From Novosphingobium sp. IK01 (GTDB lineage: Bacteria > Pseudomonadota > Alphaproteobacteria > Sphingomonadales > Sphingomonadaceae), in NCBI RefSeq assembly GCF_033242265.1, contig NZ_BTFW01000004.1, positions 1 to 63,729 of the forward strand: DNA of 63,729 nucleotides, written 5' to 3'. The position numbers and the translations under genes were made by a program. The first letter of the stretch is position 1; each line of letters opens with the position of its first letter. This document shows positions 51,003 through 59,708 of this stretch, one piece after another. The notes under the pieces were generated by a model. It saw nothing but the letters and a program-made list of their open reading frames with translations, made no database searches and was not told where the DNA came from.

Positions 51003-52317
51003 CAGGCTGCGGAAAAAGGCCCTTGCGCGCAGGCACTATTGCTGATTCCAGGATCGCGTAGCGTGATGTTGAAGGGACGGTGATGCGGGGCGGGGACGAA
51101 CGGAGCGAGGGGCTGTTTTCTTACGTGAGTTGCGAAGCCCGGGTACCGCCCAATCATCCGCTGCGCGCGATCCGGGCCATTGTCGATGAGGCGCTGGATG
51201 TGCTGTCGGCAGATTTCGACGGCCTGTATTCCCGCATCGGCAGGCCCTCGATCCCGCCTGAGAAGCTCCTGCGCGCCTTGCTTTTGCAAGCCTTTTATTC
51301 GGTCCGCTCGGAGCGCCAGTTGATGGAGCAGATGGATTACAACCTGCTGTTCCGCTGGTTCGTCGGCCTGGCGATGGATGCGCCGATCTGGGATGTCACG
51401 GTCTTCACCAAGAACCGCGAGAGGCTGCTGGCCGGCGACATTGCGGCCAGATTTCTGTCAGCGATCATTCGGCATCCGCGCGTGCAGGCGCTTATTTCTG
51501 ATGATCATTTCTCCGTGGACGGCACGTTGATCGAGGCCTGGGCCAGCGTGAAAAGCTTCCGCCCCAAAGAGGAAGGCGGCCCCGGGAATGACGGTGGCGA
51601 TGGGCCGAGCGGCCGCAATGCCGAACGCGATTTTCGCGGCGAGAAGCGCAGCAATGCCACCCATGCCTCGACGACCGATCCCGATGCCCGGCTGTTCAAG
51701 AAGGCGCGCGGCCAAGCGGCCAAGCTGTGCCACATGGCCCACGTCCTCATGGAAAACCGCAATGGCCTGGTGGTCGATACAGAACTCACCCATGCCACCG
51801 GCACCGCAGAGCGCGAGGCCGCGTTGACCATGCTCGAGCGCATGGAGGGGCGCCACCGGATCACGCTGGGGGCGGACAAGAACTATGACACGGCCGCCTT
51901 CGTCGCGGCCTTGCGCGAAATGGATGTCACCCCGCATGTCGCGCAGAACAACACCAACCGGCGCTCGGCTATCGATCGGCGCACGACGCGCCATCCCGGC
52001 TACGGCCTCTCGCAGAAAATCCGCAAGCGGATCGAGGAGGTGTTCGGATGGGCAAAGACCTGCGGCACCATGCGCAAGACACGCCATCGCGGACGGCAAC
52101 GCGTCGGGTGGTCCTTCACGCTGACCGCCGCCGCCTACAACCTCGTCAGACTGCCAAAGCTGCTGGCAGCGGCCTAGCCCTGCGCCTCACAGCGCCCAGA
52201 ACGGCCAAACGCGGCCCGCCTTGGGAAGGGTGCCTGCCAGAATGACTGTCGGCATGGTCTGGAAGCGGTGAAAACGGGACCAATGGCGAGCTTTGACATG
52301 CCTTTTTCCGCAGCCTG
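51003..52317. mobile_element. IS5-family element (1,315 bp) with TTAG duplication
   Basis: Inverted ends CAGGCTGCGGAAAAAGGC and GCCTTTTTCCGCAGCCTG, flanked by TTAG on both sides (50999-51002 and 52318-52321), fitting the YTAR target preference of IS5 elements. Complete and probably recent. Confidence 0.94.
51083..52177 (+). CDS. tnp: IS5-family transposase
   Basis: 364 residues starting MRGGDERSEGLFSYVSCEARVPPNHPLRAIRAIVDEALDVL. DDE residues occur in DDHFSVDGTLIEAWASVKSF (first Asp), ITLGADKNYDTAAFVAALR (second Asp) and KIRKRIEEVFGWAKTCGTMRKTRHRG (Glu, the Y-(2)-R-(3)-E-like signature). The poly-Gly insertion GGPGNDGGDGPSGRN is characteristic of this subgroup. GAAGGGA precedes the start. No frameshift, so the transposase looks active. 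Confidence 0.93.
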   Translation: MRGGDERSEGLFSYVSCEARVPPNHPLRAIRAIVDEALDVLSADFDGLYSRIGRPSIPPEKLLRALLLQAFYSVRSERQLMEQMDYNLLFRWFVGLAMDAPIWDVTVFTKNRERLLAGDIAARFLSAIIRHPRVQALISDDHFSVDGTLIEAWASVKSFRPKEEGGPGNDGGDGPSGRNAERDFRGEKRSNATHASTTDPDARLFKKARGQAAKLCHMAHVLMENRNGLVVDTELTHATGTAEREAALTMLERMEGRHRITLGADKNYDTAAFVAALREMDVTPHVAQNNTNRRSAIDRRTTRHPGYGLSQKIRKRIEEVFGWAKTCGTMRKTRHRGRQRVGWSFTLTAAAYNLVRLPKLLAAA

Positions 52318-52321
52318 TTAG

Positions 52322-52592
52322 AGTGGGCAAGGAGGGCACCGCCTACATCACCGACAGTTCGCTGAAGGGACCCGGCGGACTTATCGTAGTCGACCTTGCC
52401 TCGGGTATCTCCACGCCTTCGAGACCGGCAGCGAACTGCGGGCGGGCCTGGCGCGCTGGTTCACCTACTATAACCACCACCGGCCTCATTCCGCCCTTGC
52501 CGGTAGAACCCCGACAGAGGCATATGGGCAAATCGGCCCATCAGATCATGGGGGGCATGCCCCCCATGATCTGATGGCCAAACTCGCGGCAT
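52322..52592 (+). pseudogene. Two fused gene scraps: royal-jelly-like protein and IS3/IS481 transposase end
   Basis: 52325-52406 reads VGKEGTAYITDSSLKGPGGLIVVDLASG, a block seen in bacterial major-royal-jelly-like proteins. From 52409 the frame reads HAFETGSELRAGLARWFTYYNHHRPHSALAGRTPTEAYG, the C-terminal end of an IS3/IS481-type integrase core, stopping at about 52592. Both are remnants. Confidence 0.65.
52541..52574. repeat. 34-bp perfect palindrome
   Basis: Each half is TCAGATCATGGGGGGCA and its complement, with no spacer, centred on GCATGC. A second long palindrome with similar G-run/GCATGC/C-run design is at 55916-55951. Confidence 0.85.
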
Positions 52593-52684
52593 GACGACAT
52601 CGGCTTGAGCTTAATTTTGCCGCAAACCTGTCCAGGAAGGCGGGACCACCTCAGTCCCGTCCTGCTCAAATAAGGAATCTCCGA

Positions 52685-53002
52685 GTGAATACGACATCCG
52701 AAGCAACCACGGGCGAAGTCCGTTTGATCGCCTATCTCGTTCCGAAACCTGGGAAGGAAGAAGACCTGGCGGCCGCAATACGCGACATTTCCGCTGATGT
52801 GCTCAGGGAGCCGGGTTGCGCCGCTTACATCGCGCATCAGAGCTGCGAACGTCCTGGCACGATCGTCATGTACGAAGTGTGGGAAGACGATGCCGCCCTG
52901 GACGTTCATGTGGCCAGCGCACCTTTCCAAAGGCTCGCGGGGCGCTTCGACGAGCTATTGGGCGAACCGCTCAAGCTTGAGCGCCTGCAGTTGCTCACCT
53001 GA
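52685..53002 (+). CDS. Antibiotic biosynthesis monooxygenase (ABM/YgiN-like) family
   Basis: 105 residues from a GTG start. The ABM fold shows as VRLIAYLVPKPGKEEDLAAAIRDISADVLREPGCAAYIAHQSCERPGTIVMYEVWEDDAALDVHVASAPFQRL, with the family pattern of a strand-helix-strand, E-P-G-C and Y-E-x-W. Members oxidise quinols or polyketides without cofactors or just detoxify them. It starts 92 bases before the reductase gene and on the same strand, so they probably form an operon for an aromatic or enone substrate. Confidence 0.85.
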   Translation: MNTTSEATTGEVRLIAYLVPKPGKEEDLAAAIRDISADVLREPGCAAYIAHQSCERPGTIVMYEVWEDDAALDVHVASAPFQRLAGRFDELLGEPLKLERLQLLT

Positions 53003-53093
53003 GGCCGCGCGCGGAGCGAGGCGCCATTATCGTCCGCGCCGCGGATAAGCAGATACAAGCACGCACTGAAACCCATGCTTCACGGATCGGAAT

Positions 53094-54149
53094 ATGACCC
53101 AAAACGTCGCTCTTGTGGCAGGTGCCAGCGGCATTATTGGCAAGGCCCTGATCGAGGAGCTGCGTGATCGAACAGACTGGCATGTTCGCGCGCTTGCGAG
53201 GCGCGGCGATAAACTCGTCCAAACTGTCCTCGCCGATCTAACCGATCGGGAGGGAACACGCGCCGCACTCGACGCGGCGGCGGCGTCTGATACCACGCAC
53301 GTCTTCTACGCCGCCTATGCTAGCGGCGGCGGACTCGCCGAGGAAGATGCCACGAACGGCGCGATGTTGCGTAACCTGCTAGATGGCCTGGAGAACATCG
53401 GTGCGCGGCTCGATCGCGTCGTGCTCTACCAAGGCGCAAAAATCTACGGAGTGCATCTCGGTCCAGTGCGGTCACCGTTCTACGAGGACGACAATCCGCG
53501 CCATCTGGGCCCCAATTTCTACCAGACGCAGGAAGCCGAGTTGATCGCACGACGGGCGGCCGGAAGACATGATTGGTCGATCTTACGGCCGGACGTGGTT
53601 ATCGGCGACGCGGCGGGCAATGCCATGAACATCGCGACGGTGATCGGGGCGTATGCCGCCATTTGCCGCGCCAGCGGCGCAGCTTTCAGATTCCCGGGAA
53701 GCGAAAAGGTCTACCGGCATGTCTTTGCTCAGCTCACCGATTCTCGCGCGCTGGCGCGAGCGAGCCTTTGGGCCGCGAAATCGCCCGCTGCCGCCGGTGA
53801 GGCCTTCAACTATGTTCATGAGCCGTTCCGGTGGGAGCGCGTGTGGACCCGTCTTGCCATCGACCTCGAGCTGAGCCTGGGGCCGCCTCTGCCGATCAGT
53901 CTCGCTGAACACATGCCCCTTCAGGCCGATCTTTGGGCGAAACTCGCCAGCGAACAGCAGATCGCTGATGTTCCATACGAGAAAGCGGTAGGATGGAGGT
54001 TCGGGGATTTTGTTTTCGGCGCCGAGTTCGACGTTGTGTCCGATATGTTGAAGATCCGGCAGGCGGGGTTCACCGAAACCGTCGACAGCTACAATGCACT
54101 GCTAGACGCCATCCGCCGGCAGCAGGCCGCCGGCATCATCCCGCGCTGA
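53094..54149 (+). CDS. SDR-family reductase, PRISE (progesterone 5-beta-reductase)-like
   Basis: 351 residues. An atypical Rossmann motif GASGIIGKALIEEL binds NAD(P)H. The segment LGPNFYQTQEAEL corresponds to the N-F-Y-Y-x-x-E-D active-site region of PRISE enzymes, which reduce activated C=C bonds (enones) by 1,4-addition. RPDVVIGDAAGNAMN and the late FDVVSDMLKIRQAGF also match that group. It follows the monooxygenase gene, suggesting a short catabolic operon. The substrate is unknown. Confidence 0.86.
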   Translation: MTQNVALVAGASGIIGKALIEELRDRTDWHVRALARRGDKLVQTVLADLTDREGTRAALDAAAASDTTHVFYAAYASGGGLAEEDATNGAMLRNLLDGLENIGARLDRVVLYQGAKIYGVHLGPVRSPFYEDDNPRHLGPNFYQTQEAELIARRAAGRHDWSILRPDVVIGDAAGNAMNIATVIGAYAAICRASGAAFRFPGSEKVYRHVFAQLTDSRALARASLWAAKSPAAAGEAFNYVHEPFRWERVWTRLAIDLELSLGPPLPISLAEHMPLQADLWAKLASEQQIADVPYEKAVGWRFGDFVFGAEFDVVSDMLKIRQAGFTETVDSYNALLDAIRRQQAAGIIPR

Positions 54150-54158
54150 GAACGAGAA

Positions 54159-54330
54159 ATGAAGATGAAGCGCATACTGTTTTGCTTCTCTGCGGCGATC
54201 GCAACGACGTCCGCAAATGCCTCAAGCGAGAATGCGTGGGCCAAGTTTCAGCTCGAAGTGGCGCAGCGCTGCGCGGTCGCAAGCAAGCTTGATCACGCAC
54301 ACATCTCCGAAATTGTTAATTTCGACGAAA
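54159..54330 (+). pseudogene. Truncated exported protein
   Basis: MKMKRILFCFSAAIATTSANA is a signal peptide, followed by SSENAWAKFQLEVAQRCAVASKLDHAHISEIVNFDE. This looks like the start of a small periplasmic protein common in Proteobacteria. It then runs into an inverted istA fragment at about 54335. Continues the acylase-side operon from the reductase (9-base gap). Confidence 0.65.
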
Positions 54331-54359
54331 GCTTGGGAAAGGTGGTAGCTTTGGTAACC

Positions 54360-54511
54360 GGCCGCACCAGCTTGCCGTCGATGATCCCGTCCGCCTCGCC
54401 GAAATCTACCTGTGCGTGCCCCGGCTTGTGGCTCAGGGGTATGAACACCTCGCGGCTGCGCAGCTTGGCCCCCGCCACATAATCGCGGACAATGGTGATG
54501 CCACCGGTGAT
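54360..54511 (-). pseudogene. istA: IS21-family IstA fragment
   Basis: Minus-strand frame ITGGITIVRDYVAGAKLRSREVFIPLSHKPGHAQVDFGEADGIIDGKLV is the region leading into the first catalytic Asp of IstA (GHAQVDFGEA). Only about 50 residues remain. Confidence 0.82.
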
Positions 54512-54731
54512 GCAGAGCCGACAGACCACCGATGTCGTGCTGCAGGCACTGCACATGGCGGTATGGCGGCGCAAGCCGAAGCAGCGGGTGTTGGTCCATT
54601 CGGACCAGGGCTCGCAGTTCACCAGCATGGACTGGGCTGCCTTCATCCGGGCTCACAATCTTGAACACTCGATGAGCCGACGTGGTAACTGCCACGACTG
54701 TGAGAAGATGCATGCAGTCTGGAAGGTCTGA
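54512..54731 (+). pseudogene. IS3-family OrfB internal fragment
   Basis: Reads SRQTTDVVLQALHMAVWRRKPKQRVLVHSDQGSQFTSMDWAAFIRAHNLEHSMSRRGNCHD, containing the second DDE Asp (HSDQGSQFTS), then diverges. It may belong to the same old IS3 as the piece at 57401-57597. Confidence 0.82.
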
Positions 54732-54899
54732 CCCGTGCTTACGACTGACCACGTGTCATGGCGTTGATCTGTCGGCCCTCCAGACTGCACCCGGGGCGTC
54801 GCGAAACGTGACTTGATAGGAGCCTGAGGGAGTGCCGTCCCGTCACAGTCCTGTCCGCTCGCGAAGGGCCTTCGGGTTCCACCCGCCTGGAGGACCAAT

Positions 54900-55869
54900 A
54901 TGCATGATATCACACCAGACGCCGTCGTCATCGGCATCGACACCCATAAAGACGTTCACGTCGCGGTTGCAATCAATGGACTGGGCGCGCGTCTCGCCAC
55001 AGCATCGTTCCCGGTAACCAGCAAGGGTTATCGCCAGGTGGCAACTTGGGCAACCGAGCACGGAACCGTGCACGCGTTCGGTATCGAAGGAACTGGCTCA
55101 TACGGTGCCGGCCTCGCACGTGCGTTAGTTGCGAAGGGCTTGCGCGTCATTGAGGTTGGCCGGATCAACAGGCAGCTCCGGCGTCGACATGGCAAGACCG
55201 ATACCGTGGATGCCGAGTCCGCTGCAAGGGCCGTGCTTGCAGGTGATGCTGACGGTGAGCCCAAGCTCGGTGATGGCACCGTCGAAATGATCCGTCACCT
55301 CAAGATCGCACGCGACACCGCGCTCAAAGCGCGAACCCAAGCCATGGTCACGCTCAAGACAATGCTGGTGAACGCGCCACAGGCGTTGCGCGAGCGGTTC
55401 ATATGCATCACCGGCAAGATGACGCTTATCCGCGCGATCGCAGCGCTGCGCCCGGGGGCACTGGTATCCACCACTGCATCGGCGAAGATGGCGCTACGCG
55501 CATTGGCAAACCGATGGCTAATGCTGGATGCCGAGATCAAGGAGCACGAAGCCGTCCTCGAGCAGTTGGTGCGTGCCCACGCACCGGCATTGATGGATGC
55601 GCCTGGCGTGTCGACCGGTACTATCGCCGACATGCTCATTGTCTTGGGCGACAATCCTCAGCGAATCCGATCCGAGGCCGCGTTCGCCAAGCTATGCGGC
55701 GTGTGCCCTGTGCCGGCATCAAGTGGCAAGACCAACCGTCACCGGCTCAACCGCGGTGGCAACCGACGGGCGAATGCGGCTCTGTACCGCGTCGCCTTGG
55801 TTCGCATGCGCCACCATCCGCCGACCCGCGAATATATCCAGCGCCGAACCGCCGAAGGCAAGTCACCTC
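54900..55869 (+). pseudogene. tnp: IS110-family transposase, N-terminal segment, interrupted by IS256
   Basis: MHDITPDAVVIGIDTHKDVHVAVAINGLGARLATASFPVTSKGYRQVATWA begins the DEDD (RuvC-like) domain; GKTDTVDAESAARAVL carries further acidic residues. The Tnp_20 block is PALMDAPGVSTGTIADMLIVLGDNPQRIRSEAAFAKLCGVCPVPASSGKTNRHRLNRGGNRRAN, with the Ser nucleophile region near its end. The frame is cut after GKSP by the IS256 at 55870 and resumes at 57303. The restored protein would be about 355 residues. Confidence 0.9.
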
Positions 55870-55915
55870 GTTAGCGTCCGCGCTCGTGGTGTAATTTCCG
55901 GTGTAGATTGAGGCG

Positions 55916-55951
55916 ATCGCATGGGGTGGGGCATGCCCCACCCCATGCGAT
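55916..55951. repeat. 36-bp perfect palindrome in the IS256 leader
   Basis: Each half is ATCGCATGGGGTGGGGCA and its complement, no spacer. It lies 46 bp inside the IS256 left end, upstream of its transposase. It could form a cruciform or a strong RNA hairpin that blocks read-through into the transposase. Confidence 0.85.
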
Positions 55952-56029
55952 TTCGATCTCGGTGGCCACCGGGCTCATCGGTAAGGTGGAGTTACCACAC
56001 TTCACACGCCCACCGAGGAGTTGATCCCG

Positions 56030-57241
56030 ATGACCGACGACAGACTACCGCTTGCCGAACTGATGGCGAAGACCGGGGATGGAGATTTTCTGCGCAAAAT
56101 CGCAGAGAGTGTTTTGCAGATCATCATGGAAGCCGACGTTGACGGCTTGGTCGGTGCTGGCCGCCATGAACGATCCAGCGACCGGACGACCTGGCGCAAT
56201 GGCTACCGCGACCGCAGCCTCGATACCCGGCTCGGCACGCTCAACCTCAAGATCCCCAAGCTGCGGACCGGCGCTTACTTTCCGGGCTTTCTGGAACCGA
56301 GGAAGACCGTTGAGAAAGCGCTGGTCGCGGTGATCCAGGAGGCGTGGATTGCTGGCGTCAGCACCCGGCGCGTGGATGAACTGGTCCAGGCCATGGGTAT
56401 GAGCGGCATCTCCAAGTCCTCGGTGTCCAAGCTGTGCAAGGACATCGAGGAGCGCGTCCATGCCTTCCTCAAGCGCCCGCTCACCGGCGATTGGCCCTAC
56501 CTCTGGCTCGACGCTACCTACCTCAAGGTGCGCGAGGGCGGGCGGATCGTCAGCGTCGCCGCGATAATCGCCGTAGCCGTCAACACCGAGGGCAAGCGCG
56601 AGATTGTCGGCCTCCACATCGGCCCTTCCGAGGCTGAGGTGTTCTGGTCCGATTTCCTCAAGGACCTCGCACGGCGGGGGCTGACTGGCGTGAAGCTGGT
56701 GATCTCCGACGCCCACGAGGGCCTCAAGGCAGCGATCACCCGAGTGCTCAGCGCCACCTGGCAGCGTTGCCGCGTCCACTTCATGCGCAATGCCCTGGCC
56801 TACGTGCCCAAGGGCCAGAACACTGTTGTTGCCGCCGCTATCCGCCAGGTCTTCCTCCAGCCCGACCACGCTGCCGCGACACAGGTCTGGCGCCAGGTCG
56901 CCGACCAGTTGCGCGCCCGCTGGCCGAAGCTCGGCGCCTGCATGGACGACGCCGAGCATGACGTGCTCGCCTACATGACCTTCCCCGAGCAGCACCGGGT
57001 GAAGTTGCACAGCACCAACCCGCTCGAGCGCCTGAACAAGGAAGTGAAGCGCCGTGCCGATGTCGTCGGCATCTTCCCGAACGAGGACAGCATCATCCGC
57101 CTCGTCGGCGCCGTTCTGCTCGAGCAGAACGACGAATACCAACTCCAACACCGCTACATGCAGATTGAGGGCATGGCAGCCCTCGCCACACCAATCATCG
57201 AGGAGGTTCAGCCGCTACAGATTACGCCCAAGGCCGCCTGA
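56030..57241 (+). CDS. tnp: IS256-family transposase (complete)
   Basis: 403 residues from the ATG at 56030 (MTDDRLPLAELMAKTGDGDFLRKIAESVLQIIMEADVDGLVGAGRHERSSDRTTWRNGYRDR). DDE residues: [33 protein letters not shown] and, late, HSTNPLERLNKEVKRRADVVGIFPNEDSIIRLVGAVLLEQND. Mutator-type cut-and-paste/copy-out transposase. Complete with target duplication, so probably mobile. A fragment of a near-identical gene is at 36488-36690. Confidence 0.95.
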   Translation: MTDDRLPLAELMAKTGDGDFLRKIAESVLQIIMEADVDGLVGAGRHERSSDRTTWRNGYRDRSLDTRLGTLNLKIPKLRTGAYFPGFLEPRKTVEKALVAVIQEAWIAGVSTRRVDELVQAMGMSGISKSSVSKLCKDIEERVHAFLKRPLTGDWPYLWLDATYLKVREGGRIVSVAAIIAVAVNTEGKREIVGLHIGPSEAEVFWSDFLKDLARRGLTGVKLVISDAHEGLKAAITRVLSATWQRCRVHFMRNALAYVPKGQNTVVAAAIRQVFLQPDHAAATQVWRQVADQLRARWPKLGACMDDAEHDVLAYMTFPEQHRVKLHSTNPLERLNKEVKRRADVVGIFPNEDSIIRLVGAVLLEQNDEYQLQHRYMQIEGMAALATPIIEEVQPLQITPKAA

Positions 57242-57302
57242 AAATGCAGCCCGATGGCCACACCCGAATTTACACCACATTGACGGACGCGACCGTCACC
57301 TC

Positions 57303-57400
57303 GCGAAATCCGGCGGTGCCTCAAGCGCTACATCGCTCGCGAAATCTACCAACACCTCTGCACTGAAAAGCCGCTCCCAGCAGCCGCGAAAGGCTCTTGA
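57303..57400 (+). pseudogene. tnp: IS110-family transposase, C-terminal segment
   Basis: Reads REIRRCLKRYIAREIYQHLCTEKPLPAAAKGS and stop. It joins in frame to 55869 once the IS256 and one GTCACCTC copy are removed. Confidence 0.88.
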
Positions 57401-57597
57401 CCAACATAGGAGCATCAATGCCTTGGCCGAGACCATCAATGGCCTCTACAAAACCGAGGTGATCTGGCGTCAGAGGTCATGGCCAAGCGCATCGGCAGTC
57501 GAAATGGCAACCCTGCGCTGGGTGGATTGGTTCAACAACCAGCGCCTTTTCGGCCCCATCGGCTACATCCCGCCCGCCGAGGCCGAGGCAAACTACT
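57401..57597 (+). pseudogene. Older IS3-family OrfB C-terminal remnant (continues at 58842)
   Basis: Frame NALAETINGLYKTEVIWRQRSWPSASAVEMATLRWVDWFNNQRLFGPIGYIPPAEAEANY is the typical end of an IS3 OrfB. It is interrupted by IS3 copy 2 and continues after it as YAARETLDMVA and stop (58842-58880). Confidence 0.85.
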
Positions 57598-57623
57598 TGA
57601 CCTGCCCCCCGTCAGTCCCTCGA

Positions 57624-58487
57624 TCATAACGAGAGTCCAGCAGTTAAATACGATGCCCCCTGCGCCTGCACAAGCGCGTCGTGCGTGATGGCTTCGTCCT
57701 GCTCGAACGCTCGACGCGCTTGTGCAGGCGTTCGATTTCCCAAAGATGAGTGTGGCCGGACGTGGTTGTAATCGTAGCGCCAGATGGCCAGCTTCCGGCG
57801 GGCATCGGCCAGGCTGTCGAACAGTTCCTCGTTGAGGAATTCATCGCGCAGCGAGCCGTTGAAGCTCTCGATGAACCCGTTCTGCTGAGGCTTGCCCGGG
57901 TCGATGTAATGCCACTCGATCCCATTCTTGCCGGCCCATTCGAGGATGGCCCGACTGGTGAATTCGGTGCCATTGTCGCTGACAATGCAGGCCGGTTTGC
58001 CATAGAGCCGCACCAGCGTGTCGAGTTCACGCGCCACCCGGGCACCAGAGATGCTGGTATCCGCGATCAGGCACAGGTTCTCGCGGAAGCAGTCATCATT
58101 GATGGCCAAAATCCTGAACTTGCGTGATGCGCCGAAGGTGTCGGACACAAAGTCCATCGACCAGCGTGCCCCCGGTGCCAGCGGCACGGGCATCGGCGTG
58201 CGGCTGCCCCGCGCCCGTTTGCGGCCACGCCGCCGCCCCACTGACAAGCCTTCCTCCCGATAGAGCCGGTAGAGCTTCTTGTGGTTCATGATCATCCCCT
58301 TGCGTTCGAGCATGATGCCGATCCGCCGGTAGCCAAACCGGCGGCGCTTGCCCGCAACCTCCTTCATGGCGGCACGGATGGCGCTATGGTCAGGCGGGCG
58401 TTCGCGCCGAACCGTCTTGGGATCGACACCAATCAGCACGCAGGCCCGGCGTTGCGAGATATCATAGTCCCGCAACACCCGCCGCAC
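57624..58487 (-). CDS. IS3-family OrfB transposase (copy 2)
   Basis: 287 residues identical to copy 1 OrfB. The rve core with [21 protein letters not shown] and [14 protein letters not shown] is intact. Expected to be made as an OrfAB fusion by -1 frameshifting. Confidence 0.94.
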   Translation of the reverse strand: MRRVLRDYDISQRRACVLIGVDPKTVRRERPPDHSAIRAAMKEVAGKRRRFGYRRIGIMLERKGMIMNHKKLYRLYREEGLSVGRRRGRKRARGSRTPMPVPLAPGARWSMDFVSDTFGASRKFRILAINDDCFRENLCLIADTSISGARVARELDTLVRLYGKPACIVSDNGTEFTSRAILEWAGKNGIEWHYIDPGKPQQNGFIESFNGSLRDEFLNEELFDSLADARRKLAIWRYDYNHVRPHSSLGNRTPAQARRAFEQDEAITHDALVQAQGASYLTAGLSL

Positions 58488-58513
58488 TGCGTCCCGCCGC
58501 TGGCCCGGTGTCG

Positions 58514-58777
58514 TCAGACTTTTCCCAGCAAGTCCTTCAGGATCGCGTTGTCGAGCATGCTGTCGGCCAGCAGGCGCTTCAACTTGCCGTTCTCGTCCTC
58601 AAGCTGGCGCAGGCGGCGGGCGTCGGATACCTCCAATCCGCCGTATTTGGCCTTCAGCTTGTAGAACGTGGCCGTGCTCAGCCCATGTTTGCGGCAAACC
58701 TCCACAGTCGGCAGCCCGGCCTCCTGCTCCTTGATCATCCCGATAATCTGCGCCTCGGTGAAACGGCTCTTCCTCAT
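58514..58777 (-). CDS. IS3-family OrfA (copy 2)
   Basis: 87 residues identical to copy 1 OrfA: helix-turn-helix plus leucine zipper. It lies directly upstream of OrfB in the +1-related frame. Confidence 0.94.
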   Translation of the reverse strand: MRKSRFTEAQIIGMIKEQEAGLPTVEVCRKHGLSTATFYKLKAKYGGLEVSDARRLRQLEDENGKLKRLLADSMLDNAILKDLLGKV

Positions 58778-58841
58778 GCGTCTGCTCCTTGCAGTTGGCA
58801 GACTCTACATCAGAATGAGGGATCTTTCGGGGGGCAGGTCA

Positions 58842-58918
58842 TACTATGCAGCCAGAGAGACCCTCGATATGGTTGCATGACTCAATTGAAAATGCCTCCG
58901 GGAAACCCGGGGCGCTTC
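58842..58918 (+). pseudogene. End of the older IS3 remnant
   Basis: Carries the last OrfB codons (YAARETLDMVA, stop at 58878-58880) and the sequence TGCCTCCGGGAAACCCGGGG..., which looks like the IS3 right terminal repeat, ending near 58918. Confidence 0.7.
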
Positions 58919-58956
58919 AATTGCTCTAAGTAGCCGAGTAGGGGGCACGTAGAGTT

Positions 58957-59559
58957 ATGGTCGATACTGAAACCCGGATTCGTGAGCTTGAGCATCGGTT
59001 CAGGAACATTTTCACTGTCGTTCGTTCCCTTGTCAGCCAGAGCTTGCAGGCGGCCGATTCGATCGAAGACGCCCGATCTTCCATTGACGAGCGATTGGCG
59101 GCGCTGGGCAACGCGACCGAGCAGCTTCTATCCCACAACTGGCAGGCGCCCCTCCTGCCCGCGCTGGCGGAAAATGCGCTGGGCCACTTCACCCTCTACG
59201 CGGAGCGGCTTCGCCTCGACGGCCCCACGGTCATGATCGGTCCCAGGGCGGCGATGACGTTGACCCTCGCCTTTCACGAGCTGGCGACGAACGCGATCAA
59301 ATATGGGGCCCTGTCCAATGAGGCGGGCACGATCGAGCTGACATGGAAGGTGCTGGATTCGGGCACCGAAGCCGAGCTTTGGATGCAATGGGCCGAACGG
59401 GGTGGCCCGCCAGTCGTCAGGCCCGAGCGGCGGGGCTTTGGGTCGCGGCTGATATGCACGGCCGTGAGCCGCAGCTTGCGCGGCCGTGCCGAGATGGAGT
59501 TTCCCGCCTCGGGCGTCGTGTGGACCTTGCTCGCTCCTCTGGCTGCGGTCGAGCTATGA
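58957..59559 (+). CDS. HWE-family histidine kinase core (no sensor domain)
   Basis: 200 residues. The H box is RELEHRFRNIFTVVRSLVSQSL with the phospho-acceptor His at residue 13, the N box HELATNAIKYGALS, and the C-terminal WAERGGPPVVRPERRGFGSRLI matches the W-x-E-x-GGP and GFG-x-x-L blocks unique to HWE kinases. These control stress responses in Alphaproteobacteria. No input domain is present. Because the IS3 remnant ends only about 40 bases upstream, the N terminus has probably been lost, although a stop (TAG, 58939) and the ATG allow an independent product. Confidence 0.85.
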   Translation: MVDTETRIRELEHRFRNIFTVVRSLVSQSLQAADSIEDARSSIDERLAALGNATEQLLSHNWQAPLLPALAENALGHFTLYAERLRLDGPTVMIGPRAAMTLTLAFHELATNAIKYGALSNEAGTIELTWKVLDSGTEAELWMQWAERGGPPVVRPERRGFGSRLICTAVSRSLRGRAEMEFPASGVVWTLLAPLAAVEL

Positions 59560-59708
59560 TCGAATGCGGATATGGGATACCCCGACGCTAAGCCTTGGGT
59601 TCATCGCGCATGCCTGTCTCTCCGGCCCACGCTCCTTGCTCGATCGGGTCCCTCTCGCTACTTTGATCGTCTCTTTTGTCAGGATCCTGAAATCCGGAGC
59701 ACGTCTGT

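Larger units (their letters stand above)
55870..57294. mobile_element. IS256-family element (1,425 bp) inside the IS110 transposase
   Basis: Imperfect terminal repeats (GTTAGCGTCCGCGCTCGTGG and inverted GGTCGCGTCCGTCAATGTGG) are flanked by the 8-bp duplication GTCACCTC at 55862-55869 and 57295-57302, as expected for IS256. Confidence 0.93.
57598..58841. mobile_element. IS3-family element, copy 2, inverted (1,244 bp)
   Basis: Identical in length and proteins to 46423-47666 but in the opposite orientation. It is flanked by a perfect TACT duplication (57594-57597, 58842-58845). Removing it restores the older IS3 OrfB reading EANYYAARETLDMVA. Confidence 0.95.

Noticed and set aside
46423..58841. 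The two IS3 copies as a composite transposon
   Set aside because: Copy 1 lacks a matching duplication and the outer flanks do not correspond, so there is no evidence that the 12-kb unit moved as one.
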